Source of the DNA: Microbacterium sp. MAH-37 | GTDB lineage: Bacteria > Actinomycetota > Actinomycetes > Actinomycetales > Microbacteriaceae | DNA length: 64,000 nucleotides | Reading direction: 5' to 3' | NCBI RefSeq assembly: GCF_009758255.1 | Contig: NZ_WSEN01000010.1 | Span: 682,001-746,000, forward strand | Shown here: one piece after another, positions 42,635 to 51,776 of the stretch | Layout: every line of letters begins with the position of its first letter | Position numbering within the stretch: the stretch's first letter is position 1 | Position numbers and translations under genes: made by a program | The notes under the pieces: model-generated | What the model was told of the DNA's origin: nothing | Database searches by the model: none | The model's input: only the letters and a program-made list of their open reading frames with translations

Positions 42635-43726
42635 TCAGCGCCCCGCCGTGGCCCCGGCGTCGCTGCGAGCGACGGTCGGGGCATCCGTCCTGGCGTACAC
42701 GCCGATCGCCCGCACGAAGTACAGCAGCCAGGCGAACAGCAGACCGGCAGCGATGAACTCCATGCCGGTGAGGTTGTAGTAGCCGATCGGGATCCACAGC
42801 GCGATGGCCACGACGATCCCGATGATCACCAGGAGCGAGAAGCCCGAGACCTCCTTCGGCAGTCCGGGCAGGAAGCGCAGCGCGCAGAGCACGAACACCC
42901 CGAACAGCACGACCATGCCGGATGCCGCGCCGACGTGGATCGGGAAGCTCACCGCGTCGGGCACCAGTCCGGCGATCATCAGGCAGATGCCGATGCCGGC
43001 GAACAGCCAGGACAACTGCCTGGTGCGCGTCTTCGGGTCGGCGCCGCGGGCGATCAGCCCGAGCTCGACGTCACGGCCGACGTAGTTGGCGAGCACCGTG
43101 ACCACCAGGCCGGTGAAGATGAGCGCGAGGTTGAACTTGTAGCCGGCGCTCTGGCTGCTGTTGCCGAGCTGCGAGAAGTGCAGCTGCCACCAGGACGCGT
43201 CCGGCGTGCTGAGCATGCTGGCCATCGTGCCGGTGAACAGTACCAGCGTGGCGAGCATGGCCAGGCCGTCGGCGGTGACCCGCGAACCGGACAGGAACGC
43301 GGCGTAGGTGAACGCGGCTGTTGCCGCGCCGACCAGCGCCCCGCCGCCGAGCGGGTCGATGAACATGCCGCGGAACCCCTGCTGGAAGAGGTTGGCCACC
43401 GCAAGCACCGCCAGGTACGACAGCATCGCCATCGCGGCGGTCATCGCGCCGACGTCGATGATGCGCTTGATCAACGGCATCCGCTGTCGCCACGAGTCGT
43501 AGCCACGCCGTGACTCGATGATGAAGGAGGTGCCGAACGCGATGCCCGCGAAGGCGGAGGCGACCCACGCCCCGAGGTTGCCGACCGACTTCGTCTCGAC
43601 GGCGAGCGGCCAGTGATCGCCCCACATCACGACGATCGTCAGGGTCGCCGAGATCGCGAACGCCGAGACCGCCCAGCGGGTGGCGACCGACTCCATCCGC
43701 ACTCTGTCGCGAAACGTGGTGTGCAC
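42635..43726 (-). CDS. DUF998-like integral membrane protein
   Basis: 363 residues with about nine hydrophobic helices. The pattern in the second half (WLFAGIGICLMIAGLVPDAVSFPIHVGAASGMVVLFGVF) matches DUF998-type proteins, where a conserved FP..H motif lies between helices. Function unknown. The GTG at 43726 is preferred because AGAGGGG lies upstream; an ATG ten codons later has no ribosome site. Confidence 0.75.
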   Translation of the reverse strand: MHTTFRDRVRMESVATRWAVSAFAISATLTIVVMWGDHWPLAVETKSVGNLGAWVASAFAGIAFGTSFIIESRRGYDSWRQRMPLIKRIIDVGAMTAAMAMLSYLAVLAVANLFQQGFRGMFIDPLGGGALVGAATAAFTYAAFLSGSRVTADGLAMLATLVLFTGTMASMLSTPDASWWQLHFSQLGNSSQSAGYKFNLALIFTGLVVTVLANYVGRDVELGLIARGADPKTRTRQLSWLFAGIGICLMIAGLVPDAVSFPIHVGAASGMVVLFGVFVLCALRFLPGLPKEVSGFSLLVIIGIVVAIALWIPIGYYNLTGMEFIAAGLLFAWLLYFVRAIGVYARTDAPTVARSDAGATAGR

Positions 43727-43793
43727 ACTCGCCCCTCTCCCGATCGGACCCGTCTCCTCAGGTGTACCGCACGAGATGAAATAGTGGTGGCAT

Positions 43794-44552
43794 ATGGACG
43801 TGCTCGAGGGCGTGCTGATCGCGGGAGCCGGAACCGCGGCAGGCGCGATCAACGCCCTCGCCGGCGGCGGCTCGCTCGTGACCTTCCCCACGCTCCTCGC
43901 GCTGGGCTATCCGCCCGTGCTCGCGAACGTCACCAATACGGTCGCGGCATTCCCCGGCTACGTCGGCGGCGCGTGGGGGTACCGCGCCGAGCTGCGCGGT
44001 CAGCGCCGTCGCATCCTGCCCCTGGCGATCGTCACGGCCGTGGGCGCAGTGGCGGGCTCGGCGCTCCTGCTGCTCGGCTCCGAGGGGACGTTCACGGCGG
44101 TCGTGCCGTGGCTGATCCTCGCCTCCACGCTGCTGCTGGCCGTGCAGCCGGCGATCGCGTGCCTCACGACGAAGCGATCGGATGGCCCGGAGCGGCTGAC
44201 CTGGGCGAGCCTCGGGCAGCTCGGCGTCGGCGTCTACGGCGGCTACTTCAACGCCGGCCTCGGCATCATGATGCTGGGCGTGATGGGGATGACGCTGAAC
44301 GACGGCATCCAGCGGCTGAACGCCCTCAAGAGCGTGATGTCGGCGGTCGCGAGCGTGGTCTCGCTGATCTTCTTCGTCGCATTCGCGACCGTGGCCTGGC
44401 CGGCGGCGATCATCATGGCGATCAGTGGTCTGGTCGGCGGCTGGATCGGCGCCGGAGTCGGCCGGCGCATCCCGCCCACTCCCCTGCGCTGGTCGATCGT
44501 CGCGTTCGGGCTGGTGCTGTTCGTCGTGCTGCTGACCGGCGGGCTCGGCTGA
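43794..44552 (+). CDS. TauE/SafE-family sulfite/anion exporter
   Basis: A 252-residue membrane protein with about eight helices. The first repeat GAGTAAGAINALAGGGSLVTFPTLLALG and the second GVYGGYFNAGLGIMMLGVMG are the twin TauE motifs. Family members export sulfite, sulfonates or other organosulfur anions. No sulfur genes adjoin. The start lies just after a TAGTGG -10-like element, suggesting a short leader. Confidence 0.9.
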   Translation: MDVLEGVLIAGAGTAAGAINALAGGGSLVTFPTLLALGYPPVLANVTNTVAAFPGYVGGAWGYRAELRGQRRRILPLAIVTAVGAVAGSALLLLGSEGTFTAVVPWLILASTLLLAVQPAIACLTTKRSDGPERLTWASLGQLGVGVYGGYFNAGLGIMMLGVMGMTLNDGIQRLNALKSVMSAVASVVSLIFFVAFATVAWPAAIIMAISGLVGGWIGAGVGRRIPPTPLRWSIVAFGLVLFVVLLTGGLG

Positions 44553-44732
44553 TCAGTCGCCGCTCGAGCGGGTGAGGCTGCGCAGCACGAGGAACACGAT
44601 CACCGCGACGACGGCGACCACCGCGAGCTTCGCGATGAACCAGAGCACGGAGAACAGCGCACTCACGATCCACCAGGCGATCACCACGGCGACGATCACT
44701 CCGAGCACGGTCCAGATGCTGGTCTTGTTCAC
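44553..44732 (-). CDS. Small hydrophobic membrane protein (59 aa)
   Basis: Reading from the GTG at 44732 gives VNKTSIWTVLGVIVAVVIAW and continues through a second hydrophobic helix to RSLTRSSGD. Two helices with a short basic end are predicted. It starts directly after the TauE stop on the opposite strand, with no gap. There is only a weak GGAACG ribosome site. Similar two-helix hydrophobic proteins are common in this bacterial group; function unknown. Confidence 0.6.
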   Translation of the reverse strand: MNKTSIWTVLGVIVAVVIAWWIVSALFSVLWFIAKLAVVAVVAVIVFLVLRSLTRSSGD

Positions 44733-44809
44733 CGTTCCAATCTAGACGGCGCCGCCGGTTAGCCTGATGTGTCCGTCTCCACACCCCCCCCGCCGACCCG
44801 AGGAGAAGC

Positions 44810-45706
44810 ATGTTCGACAGCCCGCTCTCCGCGTCGGCGTACGAGGTGCTCGGAGTCGCACCCGACGCATCCGACGACGACCTGCGCCGCGCGTTCCGGC
44901 TTCAGCTGCGGCGCACGCACCCCGACACGGGCGGCGACGCCGCCGTGTTCATCCGGGTGCAGCGCGCCTGGGAGCTGGTCGGCACTCCTGCCGACCGCGC
45001 CGCGTACGACCGCGGGCACGGCTTCGCCGGCGACTCGGGATGGAGCGGATGGCGCGAACCCGTGCGCACCGACACCCGGCCGCGCGCGCGGTTCCACGGT
45101 GAGGCGGGCGGATGGCTGCGCCGGCAGTACGTCGCGCGGGTGCGCGATCTCGCGCCGGATGCCGCCGATCCCTACGACCCGGCGTTCGTGCGCACGATCC
45201 CGGTCGAGCTGCGGATGCTGCTGGCCAACGCCCTCGCCGAGGAGGCGACGTCGCGCATCCTCGCCGACCTCGGCATGGGCTTCACGGTGTGGCATGACGT
45301 CGCCGCCCCGGCGGGTCCAGGGGACGACGGCAAGGTCGACCACGTGGTTCTCGGTCCGTCGGGCCTCTACGGCGTGATGTCGGCCGATCTCGGCACGGAC
45401 GTGCGGTTCCGCAGTGGCGAGATCGCTGGGCGGGATGCGCCGGTCGCGGATCTGCTCGCCCGCATCCGGCTGATCTCGCGCGCCGCGCGGGTGCGGTTCA
45501 GCGCCGCGATCTTCGTCTTCCCCGACGACGATCTCGCCGAGGCCGCCGTGCCGCTCGGCTCCGTGCGCGGAGTGCCGGTCGTGGTGGTGCGGCGCAGCGT
45601 GCTGCGCACGGTGCTGCGCACCGGCATCCCGGGCACGCGGGTGATCGGCGGCAAGGAACTGTTCGACGTGCGCACCCGGCTGCAGCAGACAGTGCGGCTG
45701 GCCTGA
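44810..45706 (+). CDS. J-domain protein with NERD-like C-terminal domain
   Basis: 298 residues. Residues 6-70 form a J domain with the HPD tripeptide (RRTHPDTGG) needed to stimulate DnaK. About 145-290 resembles a nuclease-related (NERD) domain: an EEATSRILADLGMG helix, then KVDHVVLGPSGLYGV. The catalytic E-x-K of NERD nucleases is replaced (VMSADLG), so nuclease activity is doubtful. The protein may recruit DnaK to a nucleic-acid-bound target. The start at 44810 has GAGGAG upstream. Confidence 0.82.
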   Translation: MFDSPLSASAYEVLGVAPDASDDDLRRAFRLQLRRTHPDTGGDAAVFIRVQRAWELVGTPADRAAYDRGHGFAGDSGWSGWREPVRTDTRPRARFHGEAGGWLRRQYVARVRDLAPDAADPYDPAFVRTIPVELRMLLANALAEEATSRILADLGMGFTVWHDVAAPAGPGDDGKVDHVVLGPSGLYGVMSADLGTDVRFRSGEIAGRDAPVADLLARIRLISRAARVRFSAAIFVFPDDDLAEAAVPLGSVRGVPVVVVRRSVLRTVLRTGIPGTRVIGGKELFDVRTRLQQTVRLA

Positions 45707-45782
45707 TACCTGCAGGCTTCCGTGGACTACGCTGACCGCAGGCAGGCGTGTCGGCGCCGGCGACCCGATGATGGGAGCATGC

Positions 45783-48158
45783 ATGTCAGAGCAGAACGCG
45801 GAGAGGGTGTTTCCCGAGGTCGTGGATCGGGAAACTTACCCCCGGCCGGCATGGACCTATCCCCACGGACGGATCTCGACGACGTATGCGGACTCGATTG
45901 CCGACTTCCCACCGCCCGACGCTGCGCCGGACGGCGCGCCGAACGTGCTCCTCGTGCTACTGGACGACGTCGGTTTCGGCTGGTCGAGCGCCTTCGGCGG
46001 AATGGTGCGGATGCCGACGGCGGAGCGCGTCGCCGCGCAGGGACTGAAGTACAACCAGTTCCATACCACCGCGCTGTGCTCGCCCACCCGTGCTGCCCTC
46101 CTCACCGGGCGCAACCATCACACCGCGCACACGGGCAACATCGGCGAGCTCGCCACGGGCTTCCCCGGTTACGACGGGATCATCCCGAAGAGCTGCGGCA
46201 CCGTCGCAAAGACTCTGAGTGACAACGGTTACGCCACCGCGTGGTTCGGCAAGAACCACAACGTGCCGGACAACATGACCAGCGACGCGGGACCGTTCAC
46301 GAACTGGCCCACGCAGATGGGCTTCGACTACTTCTACGGATTCATCGCGGGCGAGACCAATCAGTTCTTCCCCTCGCTCTATCGTGGGACCACACCAGTG
46401 GACATCCCCGGCACCGCGGAGGACGGGTACCAGCTCACCCGAGACCTCGCCGACGACTGCATCTCGTGGATCAACCGACAGAAGTCGATCGCACCCGATC
46501 GGCCGGTGTTCGCGTACTTCGCCCCCGGTGCCGCACACGCACCGCACCAACCTCCGCTGGACTGGCGGGGACGCAACACCGGACGGTTCGACATGGGCTG
46601 GGACGCCTACCGCGAGCAGGTCTGGCGCCAGCAGCTCGCCGACGGCATCCTTCCTGAGGGGACCAAGCTCACGCCGCGCCCCGACGAGATCCCCGCTTGG
46701 GACGATCACACCGACGAACAGAAGGCTCTTCTCGCGCGTCAGGCCGAGAACTATGCCGACTTCCTCGAGCACGCCGACCATGAGGTGGGTCGCGTCGTGG
46801 ACGCGTTCGAGGCCCTCGATCAGCTCGAGAACACTCTGATCATCTACATCATCGGTGACAACGGATCGAGTGCGGAAGGCACTCTCACCGGTCTCCTGAA
46901 TGAGATGGTCGGCCTCGACGGGAACGCTGGTGACTTCGCGCAGCTGCTACCCGAGATCGACAGGTGGGGGCTGCCGGGCACGGCGCCCCACTACGCGGTG
47001 GGCTGGGCATGGGCGGGGGACACCCCCTTCCAGTGGACGAAGCAGATCGCGTCGCACTTCGGCGGAACTCGCAACGGCATGCTGATCTCGTGGCCCGCTC
47101 ACATCAAGGACCATGGCACGCTTCGCGCGCAGTTCCACCACGTGATCGACGTCATGCCGACCATCCTCGAGGTCGCCGGCATCGCGCAGCCGTCCTCCAT
47201 CGACGGAGTCGCCCAGAAGCCGGTCGAAGGCACAAGCATGGCGTACACCTTCGCCGCCGATGCCGCGAGTGCTCCGACGACGCGCATCACCCAGTACTTC
47301 GAGATGTTCGGGCATCGCGCGCTGTATCACGACGGCTGGATCGCCTCCTGCCGCCACGGACGACTGCCCTGGGTGAATATCGGCTCGGCGTCGTTCGACG
47401 ACGACTCCTGGGAACTGTACGACCTGCGCAACGACTTCAGTCAGGGCGTCGACCTCGCCGGCCAGCACCCTGCCAAGCTCCGGGAGCTGCAGGACATCTT
47501 CATGCAGGAGGCCGCGAAGCACAACGTCTTCCCGCTGGACGACCGGTTCATCGAGCGAGGCGATCCGCGCCTGCGCCCCAGCTACTTCTTCGGGCGGGAC
47601 ACCGTCACGTTCCGACCAGGGATGGTGCGCCTGCCGGAGGGCAGCGCGCCCAAGACGACGAACGTCGACCACACGGTCTCCGCGATGGTCGAGATTCCGG
47701 ATGAGGGAGCCGAGGGTGTGCTGATCTGCGTAGGTGGCGACGCTGGAGGATGGTCATTCCATCTCCAGGACGGTCACCTGGTCTACCACTACAACTGGTT
47801 CGACATCGAGCGCACCGAGATCGTCTCCGCGGAGCCCGTCCCTCGTGGAGATCACCTGCTTCAGCTCGCTTTCGAGAACACGAGTACGGTTCCGGGGGGC
47901 GGAGCGAGGATCCGGCTGTACGTCGACGACAGTCTGATCGCCGAAGGCGAGATCGCTCACCAGAATCGCGCCAGATTCGGCGGGGGATGCATGGACGTCG
48001 GACGCTTCACACTGTCGCCGGTCAGCGACCGCTACCCGGCGGACAGCGGGAAGTTCGCCTTCACCGGAAAGCTTGATCACGTGACGCTCCGCTTCGCCGG
48101 GCGAATCAACGACATCTCACCCGTAGAGAAGCTGGAGCAGCTGCTCAAACTCGATTGA
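45783..48158 (+). CDS. Arylsulfatase, type I formylglycine-dependent
   Basis: A 791-residue sulfatase. LLVLLDDVGFG (Asp 61-62) binds calcium, and CSPTRAALLTGR (Cys 99) is the formylglycine signature; IIGDNGSS supplies further metal ligands. A C-terminal jelly-roll-like domain (about 620-760) follows. There is no signal peptide, so it is cytoplasmic or exported with a partner. It needs a formylglycine-generating enzyme not seen here. The size matches large actinobacterial arylsulfatases that desulfate aryl esters. The ATG at 45783 follows GGGAG; an upstream ATG at 45768 lacks a ribosome site. Confidence 0.92.
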   Translation: MSEQNAERVFPEVVDRETYPRPAWTYPHGRISTTYADSIADFPPPDAAPDGAPNVLLVLLDDVGFGWSSAFGGMVRMPTAERVAAQGLKYNQFHTTALCSPTRAALLTGRNHHTAHTGNIGELATGFPGYDGIIPKSCGTVAKTLSDNGYATAWFGKNHNVPDNMTSDAGPFTNWPTQMGFDYFYGFIAGETNQFFPSLYRGTTPVDIPGTAEDGYQLTRDLADDCISWINRQKSIAPDRPVFAYFAPGAAHAPHQPPLDWRGRNTGRFDMGWDAYREQVWRQQLADGILPEGTKLTPRPDEIPAWDDHTDEQKALLARQAENYADFLEHADHEVGRVVDAFEALDQLENTLIIYIIGDNGSSAEGTLTGLLNEMVGLDGNAGDFAQLLPEIDRWGLPGTAPHYAVGWAWAGDTPFQWTKQIASHFGGTRNGMLISWPAHIKDHGTLRAQFHHVIDVMPTILEVAGIAQPSSIDGVAQKPVEGTSMAYTFAADAASAPTTRITQYFEMFGHRALYHDGWIASCRHGRLPWVNIGSASFDDDSWELYDLRNDFSQGVDLAGQHPAKLRELQDIFMQEAAKHNVFPLDDRFIERGDPRLRPSYFFGRDTVTFRPGMVRLPEGSAPKTTNVDHTVSAMVEIPDEGAEGVLICVGGDAGGWSFHLQDGHLVYHYNWFDIERTEIVSAEPVPRGDHLLQLAFENTSTVPGGGARIRLYVDDSLIAEGEIAHQNRARFGGGCMDVGRFTLSPVSDRYPADSGKFAFTGKLDHVTLRFAGRINDISPVEKLEQLLKLD

Positions 48159-48180
48159 CTGTTCGGCGCCGTCTCAGGTA

Positions 48181-48747
48181 TCAGACCTGAGGCGGGGCAG
48201 CGATCACGGTGGGCACGTACTCCAGAAGCTGACTGCGGTTGTCGAAGGTGCGCGCCTCGACCAGCTCGAGGCGCACGTCGGGGTATCCGTCGAAGATGCG
48301 CTCGCTCCCGGTGGCACCGGTGATCACAGGGAACACCACGACCCGGAAGCGATCGGCCAGGCCCGCCTTCAGCAGCGACCGGCACAGTGAGACGCTGCCG
48401 AGCGTGCGAAGCGGCCTGTCGGACTCCTCCTTCAGCCGGCGCACGTACTCCACGGCATCCGTGCGGACCAGTGTGGAGTTCTGCCAGCCGAGCGGCTCTG
48501 CGAGGGTCGACGAGAACACGTACTTCTGCACGTCGTTCAGCGCGTCGGTGCCCGGTTCGCCGCCGGCGGTGAGCGCGGACATCACGCGATAGGTGTTCGC
48601 ACCCATGAGCACCGGATGATCCTGCTCGGGCAGCTCCTCGAGCCACCCCAGGTACTCGGGCCCCTCCAGGCCCCACCAGCCCGGCCAGCCCTTCGCGGAG
48701 CCGTAGCCGTCGAGCGAGATGATGAAGTCGATCGTCAGTCTCTGCAT
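48181..48747 (-). CDS. Dihydrofolate reductase/RibD-like family protein
   Basis: 188 residues with the RibD C-terminal fold: IDFIISLDGYGS at the N-terminus, HPVLMGANTYRVM, and TLGSVSLCRSLLKAGLADRFRVVVFPVITG. Members are NADPH-dependent reductases of unknown substrate. It converges on the sulfatase gene. A second family member lies at 54819-55394. Confidence 0.85.
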   Translation of the reverse strand: MQRLTIDFIISLDGYGSAKGWPGWWGLEGPEYLGWLEELPEQDHPVLMGANTYRVMSALTAGGEPGTDALNDVQKYVFSSTLAEPLGWQNSTLVRTDAVEYVRRLKEESDRPLRTLGSVSLCRSLLKAGLADRFRVVVFPVITGATGSERIFDGYPDVRLELVEARTFDNRSQLLEYVPTVIAAPPQV

Positions 48748-48821
48748 CGGAGTCTCCCTGTCCTCGTGCCCGAGCGTAGGCGCGCAGCGCGCGGCGCGGT
48801 ACCCCGATCCGGATGCCGGGA

Positions 48822-49403
48822 TCAGGCGTACCCGCGGCGCAGCAGCATGACCGCGGCGCTGTCGAAGTCCGCCTCGGACGGGATCTCGAAGTCGAGGGCG
48901 TTGGCGTTTCGGGTGATGACCGCGAACACGGCACCGACAGCGGCAGCGTCCTCGAGTTCCGCGGGGGTGAGCCCGGCGTCGAGCGCGGCGCGCGCGTCGG
49001 CGGGGGTGAGTCCGTCGGGATCGGTGGTCATGCGCTCCAGAAATTCCAGCGCGGCGCGCAACCGTTCACCGACCGGCGCCGTGCGGTAGTCGGCGAGCAC
49101 GGCATCCGCCAGCGCCGGATCCATGCCCCGCACCGCGATCGCGCGATGCGCGCCGACGCAGAACGGGCAGGTGTTCCACGAGGCGACCATCGCGGCCATC
49201 AGCTCCCGCTCCGCCACCGACCACGGACTCGGTCCGCGCATGGCGCGCTGCGTCCAGCGGCCGAGGGCGGGACCGGCGAACGCCTTGTCGTAGAACGCGA
49301 CGCGCGCCGCATCCGGAAGCCGGTACCCGGCCATCCGCGAGATCATCCGGATCAGCAGGCGATGCGCGAGGGTGTCACCGCGCTCGACCTCAGCGAGCCG
49401 CAT
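48822..49403 (-). CDS. Carboxymuconolactone-decarboxylase/AhpD-like protein
   Basis: A 193-residue all-helical protein with the AhpD-type redox motif CPFCVGAH (about 81-88), containing the C-x2-C and following His that confer peroxidase or disulfide activity. It starts inside the end of the upstream gene (14-base overlap), so the two are coupled. It probably handles peroxide or a carboxymuconolactone-like substrate. Confidence 0.85.
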   Translation of the reverse strand: MRLAEVERGDTLAHRLLIRMISRMAGYRLPDAARVAFYDKAFAGPALGRWTQRAMRGPSPWSVAERELMAAMVASWNTCPFCVGAHRAIAVRGMDPALADAVLADYRTAPVGERLRAALEFLERMTTDPDGLTPADARAALDAGLTPAELEDAAAVGAVFAVITRNANALDFEIPSEADFDSAAVMLLRRGYA

Positions 49404-49722
49404 CTGAGGCCTCCTCGATCGCGGCGAGCGCGGCGTCCCAACGTCGCAGGGCCGCTCCGATGCTCGCCGACATCACGACCTCGAACGCAGCCCGATCGGA
49501 CCCGGTCGCGGCACGGACGTCGGAGATCATCTCATCGGTCACCCGGTACGACGCCTCGCCGATCGTTCGCGCGAGCACGACGTACGGATCGCGGCCGGTG
49601 ATGTCATCGCCCGCACCGGCGCTCAGCACGGCGAGCCGCATCGGCCCCGCGAGCACGCCCGACTCCGTGACGCGGCGGCGCAGCTCCTCGGCGAGAACGG
49701 CATGATCCTGCTCTGCAGCCAT
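49390..49722 (-). CDS. Hypothetical protein coupled to the AhpD-like gene
   Basis: 110 residues, mainly helical (VLAEELRRRVTESGVLAG, YVVLARTIGEASYRVTDEMI). It overlaps the AhpD-like gene by 14 bases and precedes it, suggesting a joint role. No family is recognised with confidence. Confidence 0.65.
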   Translation of the reverse strand: MAAEQDHAVLAEELRRRVTESGVLAGPMRLAVLSAGAGDDITGRDPYVVLARTIGEASYRVTDEMISDVRAATGSDRAAFEVVMSASIGAALRRWDAALAAIEEASDAAR

Positions 49723-49804
49723 GTGCGGAACCCTACGCCGATCCGGCGGTTTTGTCCGGCGGAGATCCGTCCGCACCGTCGGCGGGCAGGCGGATGATGG
49801 AGCC

Positions 49805-50008
49805 ATGAGCGCCGATGTGAAGCGGCGGCGGTTCCCGCAGCCGATGTGCCCGGTGCGCGCCGGCGACCCCTGCACGTTGTGTGTTCCCGGGGCGAACGGG
49901 CCGCAGGACTGCTCCCTCGTGCAACTGGTGATGGACGACCCAGAGCTGCGGGAGCGCGCCAATGAGCTGCGCCAGGCGGCGCGCAGGCGCAGCTCTGACA
50001 GCGTGTAA
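49805..50008 (+). CDS. Small four-cysteine protein
   Basis: 67 residues. Cys at 15, 23, 26 and 36 (MCPVRAGDPCTLCVPGANG, then QDC) could bind a metal; a helical, Arg-rich C-terminus follows. Related short proteins occur in Microbacteriaceae; function unknown. The start at 49805 follows GGAGCC. Confidence 0.65.
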   Translation: MSADVKRRRFPQPMCPVRAGDPCTLCVPGANGPQDCSLVQLVMDDPELRERANELRQAARRRSSDSV

Positions 50009-50050
50009 CAGCTCTTTCCCGATGTCGGAGCCCCGTGCTTGTATGACGGG

Positions 50051-50824
50051 ATGAGCATCGCGACCTCGGCTGACGGCACCCCCATCGAGTACTCCGCGAC
50101 CGGCGACGGCCGCACCATCGTGATCGTGAACGGCGCGCTGTCGACGGCGGCGGATGCCGCGCCGCTGGCGCAGGCCCTGACGGATGCCGGGTTCCGGGCC
50201 ATCACATGGGATCGCCGTGCCCGTGGCGGCAGCGGCGACCGCAGGGGCTCCACCCCGGAGGACGAGGCGGCCGACCTCGCCGCGGTGATCGCGGCCGCCG
50301 GCGGAGCGGATGCCGTGCTCGGGCACTCCTCCGGAGCGGTGCTCGCGCTCTTCGCCGCCTCGCAGGGCGTACCCACCGGAGCGCTCTTCCTCTCGGAGCC
50401 TCCGCTCGACCACGACGGCTCCGCCGTGGCGAGCGACCTCGCGGAGCGTCTACAGGCTCTTGTCGACGACGGGCAGCCGGGCGAGGCCGTCGAGGCTTTT
50501 CAGATCGAAGCCGTGGGGCTTCCGCGCGAGATGGTGGAGGCCGGGCGGACGAACGGCATGCTCGACGCGCTGATCCCGCTCGCGCAGTCCACGGTCTACG
50601 ACACGCGTCTGGTGCGGCGGATGAGCCGGCCCACCCCCGACCTGCTCACCGTCGACCGGCCGGTGAGCGTGCTGCGCGGAGAGCAGACCTTCCCGTTCCT
50701 GATCGGCGCCTCCGACTGGACCGCGGCGCAGATCCCCGGTGCCGAGCTGGTGGTGGTACCCGAGTCGGTCATGCACAGGCCGGATCCGGCGGCGACGGCA
50801 CGGGTCATCGCAGCGCGGCTCTGA
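50051..50824 (+). CDS. Alpha/beta-hydrolase
   Basis: 257 residues. The nucleophile elbow is GHSSGAVLAL (Ser about 97), preceded by ITWDRRARGGSGD; a general-base His (VMHRPDP) lies near the C-terminus. This resembles small esterase/hydrolase family members. Substrate unknown. TATGAC three bases before the ATG could be a -10 element giving a leaderless mRNA. Confidence 0.85.
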   Translation: MSIATSADGTPIEYSATGDGRTIVIVNGALSTAADAAPLAQALTDAGFRAITWDRRARGGSGDRRGSTPEDEAADLAAVIAAAGGADAVLGHSSGAVLALFAASQGVPTGALFLSEPPLDHDGSAVASDLAERLQALVDDGQPGEAVEAFQIEAVGLPREMVEAGRTNGMLDALIPLAQSTVYDTRLVRRMSRPTPDLLTVDRPVSVLRGEQTFPFLIGASDWTAAQIPGAELVVVPESVMHRPDPAATARVIAARL

Positions 50825-50849
50825 GTCCGGCCGGCGGTACGGTGGCGCT

Positions 50850-51509
50850 GTGGACACCGACTCCGACCCGCTGCCCGACCGCCCGGCTCCGGACAACCCG
50901 CAGGGCAAGCTCGTGCTGCTGCGGCACGGCGAGACGGAGTGGTCGCGTGCCGGCCGGCACACCGGCCTGACCGACATCCCGCTCACCGCGCACGGCGAGG
51001 ACCTCGCGCGGCAGGCGGGCGAGCTCGTACGAGGCTACGACTTCGGCCTGGTGCTGTCGTCGCCGCTGCAGCGCTCGCACCGCACGGCCGAGCTCGCCGG
51101 TCTGCACGCCCAGGTAGACCCGCTGCTGGTCGAGTGGGACTACGGCGGGTACGAGGGGCGCACCAGTGCCGAGATCCGCGCCGAGCTGGGCTACAACTGG
51201 ACCGCGTTCTCCCACGGTGTGATCCGTGGCAAGACCCCGGGCGAGACCGTCGAAGAGGTCGCCGCGCGCGCCTCCCGGGTGCTCACCCGAGTGCTGCCCG
51301 CGATGGCGGAGGGCGACGTCGCGCTCATCGCGCATGGCCACTTCCTGCGCATCCTGACCGCGGTGTTCCTGCGCGAGGCACCGAGATTCGGTGCACGGAT
51401 CACGCTGGACGCCGGATCGGTGTCGGTGCTCGGCTTCTACCGCGAGCAGCCGGCGATCCTGGCCTGGAACCACGGCCCGCAGCTGCCGCTGAAGCCGTCT
51501 GAGTCCTGA
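50850..51509 (+). CDS. Histidine phosphatase (phosphoglycerate-mutase-like)
   Basis: 219 residues. The RHG motif LLRHGETEW (about 26) carries the catalytic His, and IAHGHFLRIL (about 158) the second His; EWDYGGYEGRTSAEI is the typical acid region. Members dephosphorylate sugars, nucleotides or cofactors. The GTG at 50850 gives a short N-terminal tail; a later start near GKLVLLRHG is possible. It is 25 bases downstream of the hydrolase. Confidence 0.88.
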   Translation: MDTDSDPLPDRPAPDNPQGKLVLLRHGETEWSRAGRHTGLTDIPLTAHGEDLARQAGELVRGYDFGLVLSSPLQRSHRTAELAGLHAQVDPLLVEWDYGGYEGRTSAEIRAELGYNWTAFSHGVIRGKTPGETVEEVAARASRVLTRVLPAMAEGDVALIAHGHFLRILTAVFLREAPRFGARITLDAGSVSVLGFYREQPAILAWNHGPQLPLKPSES

Positions 51510-51530
51510 TCGCCCGACACCCCGGCAGAA

Positions 51531-51731
51531 TCAGCCGCAGCTGCTGATCGCGTGCTCGAGCTGGGCGAGCCTGGCCACCGGCGACCCGGCGAGCTCGATG
51601 ACCTGCGGCCCGGTCAGATCGGGGTCTTCGAAGGGGTCGGGCAGCACGCGGTATTCCGGATGCTCCGCGGCGAAGGCGTCGATCAAGGTGCTCTTCCCGC
51701 TGGCGTGGGTTCCCGAGACGACGATCCGCAT
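51531..51731 (-). pseudogene. Truncated P-loop ATPase/kinase remnant
   Basis: Only 66 residues. It begins with an intact Walker A (VVSGTHASGKST) and continues AEHPEYRVLPDPFEDPD, as in AAA-type kinase-like proteins of about 180-200 residues. It then ends in LAQLEHAISSCG with no Walker B, sensor or lid region. I judge it a remnant of an internally deleted gene. It is divergent from the nuclease gene with a 45-base gap. Confidence 0.5.
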
Positions 51732-51776
51732 GGCAGGAATCCAGAGCATGCGCGGTTGTCGGCGGGATGAGGCACG

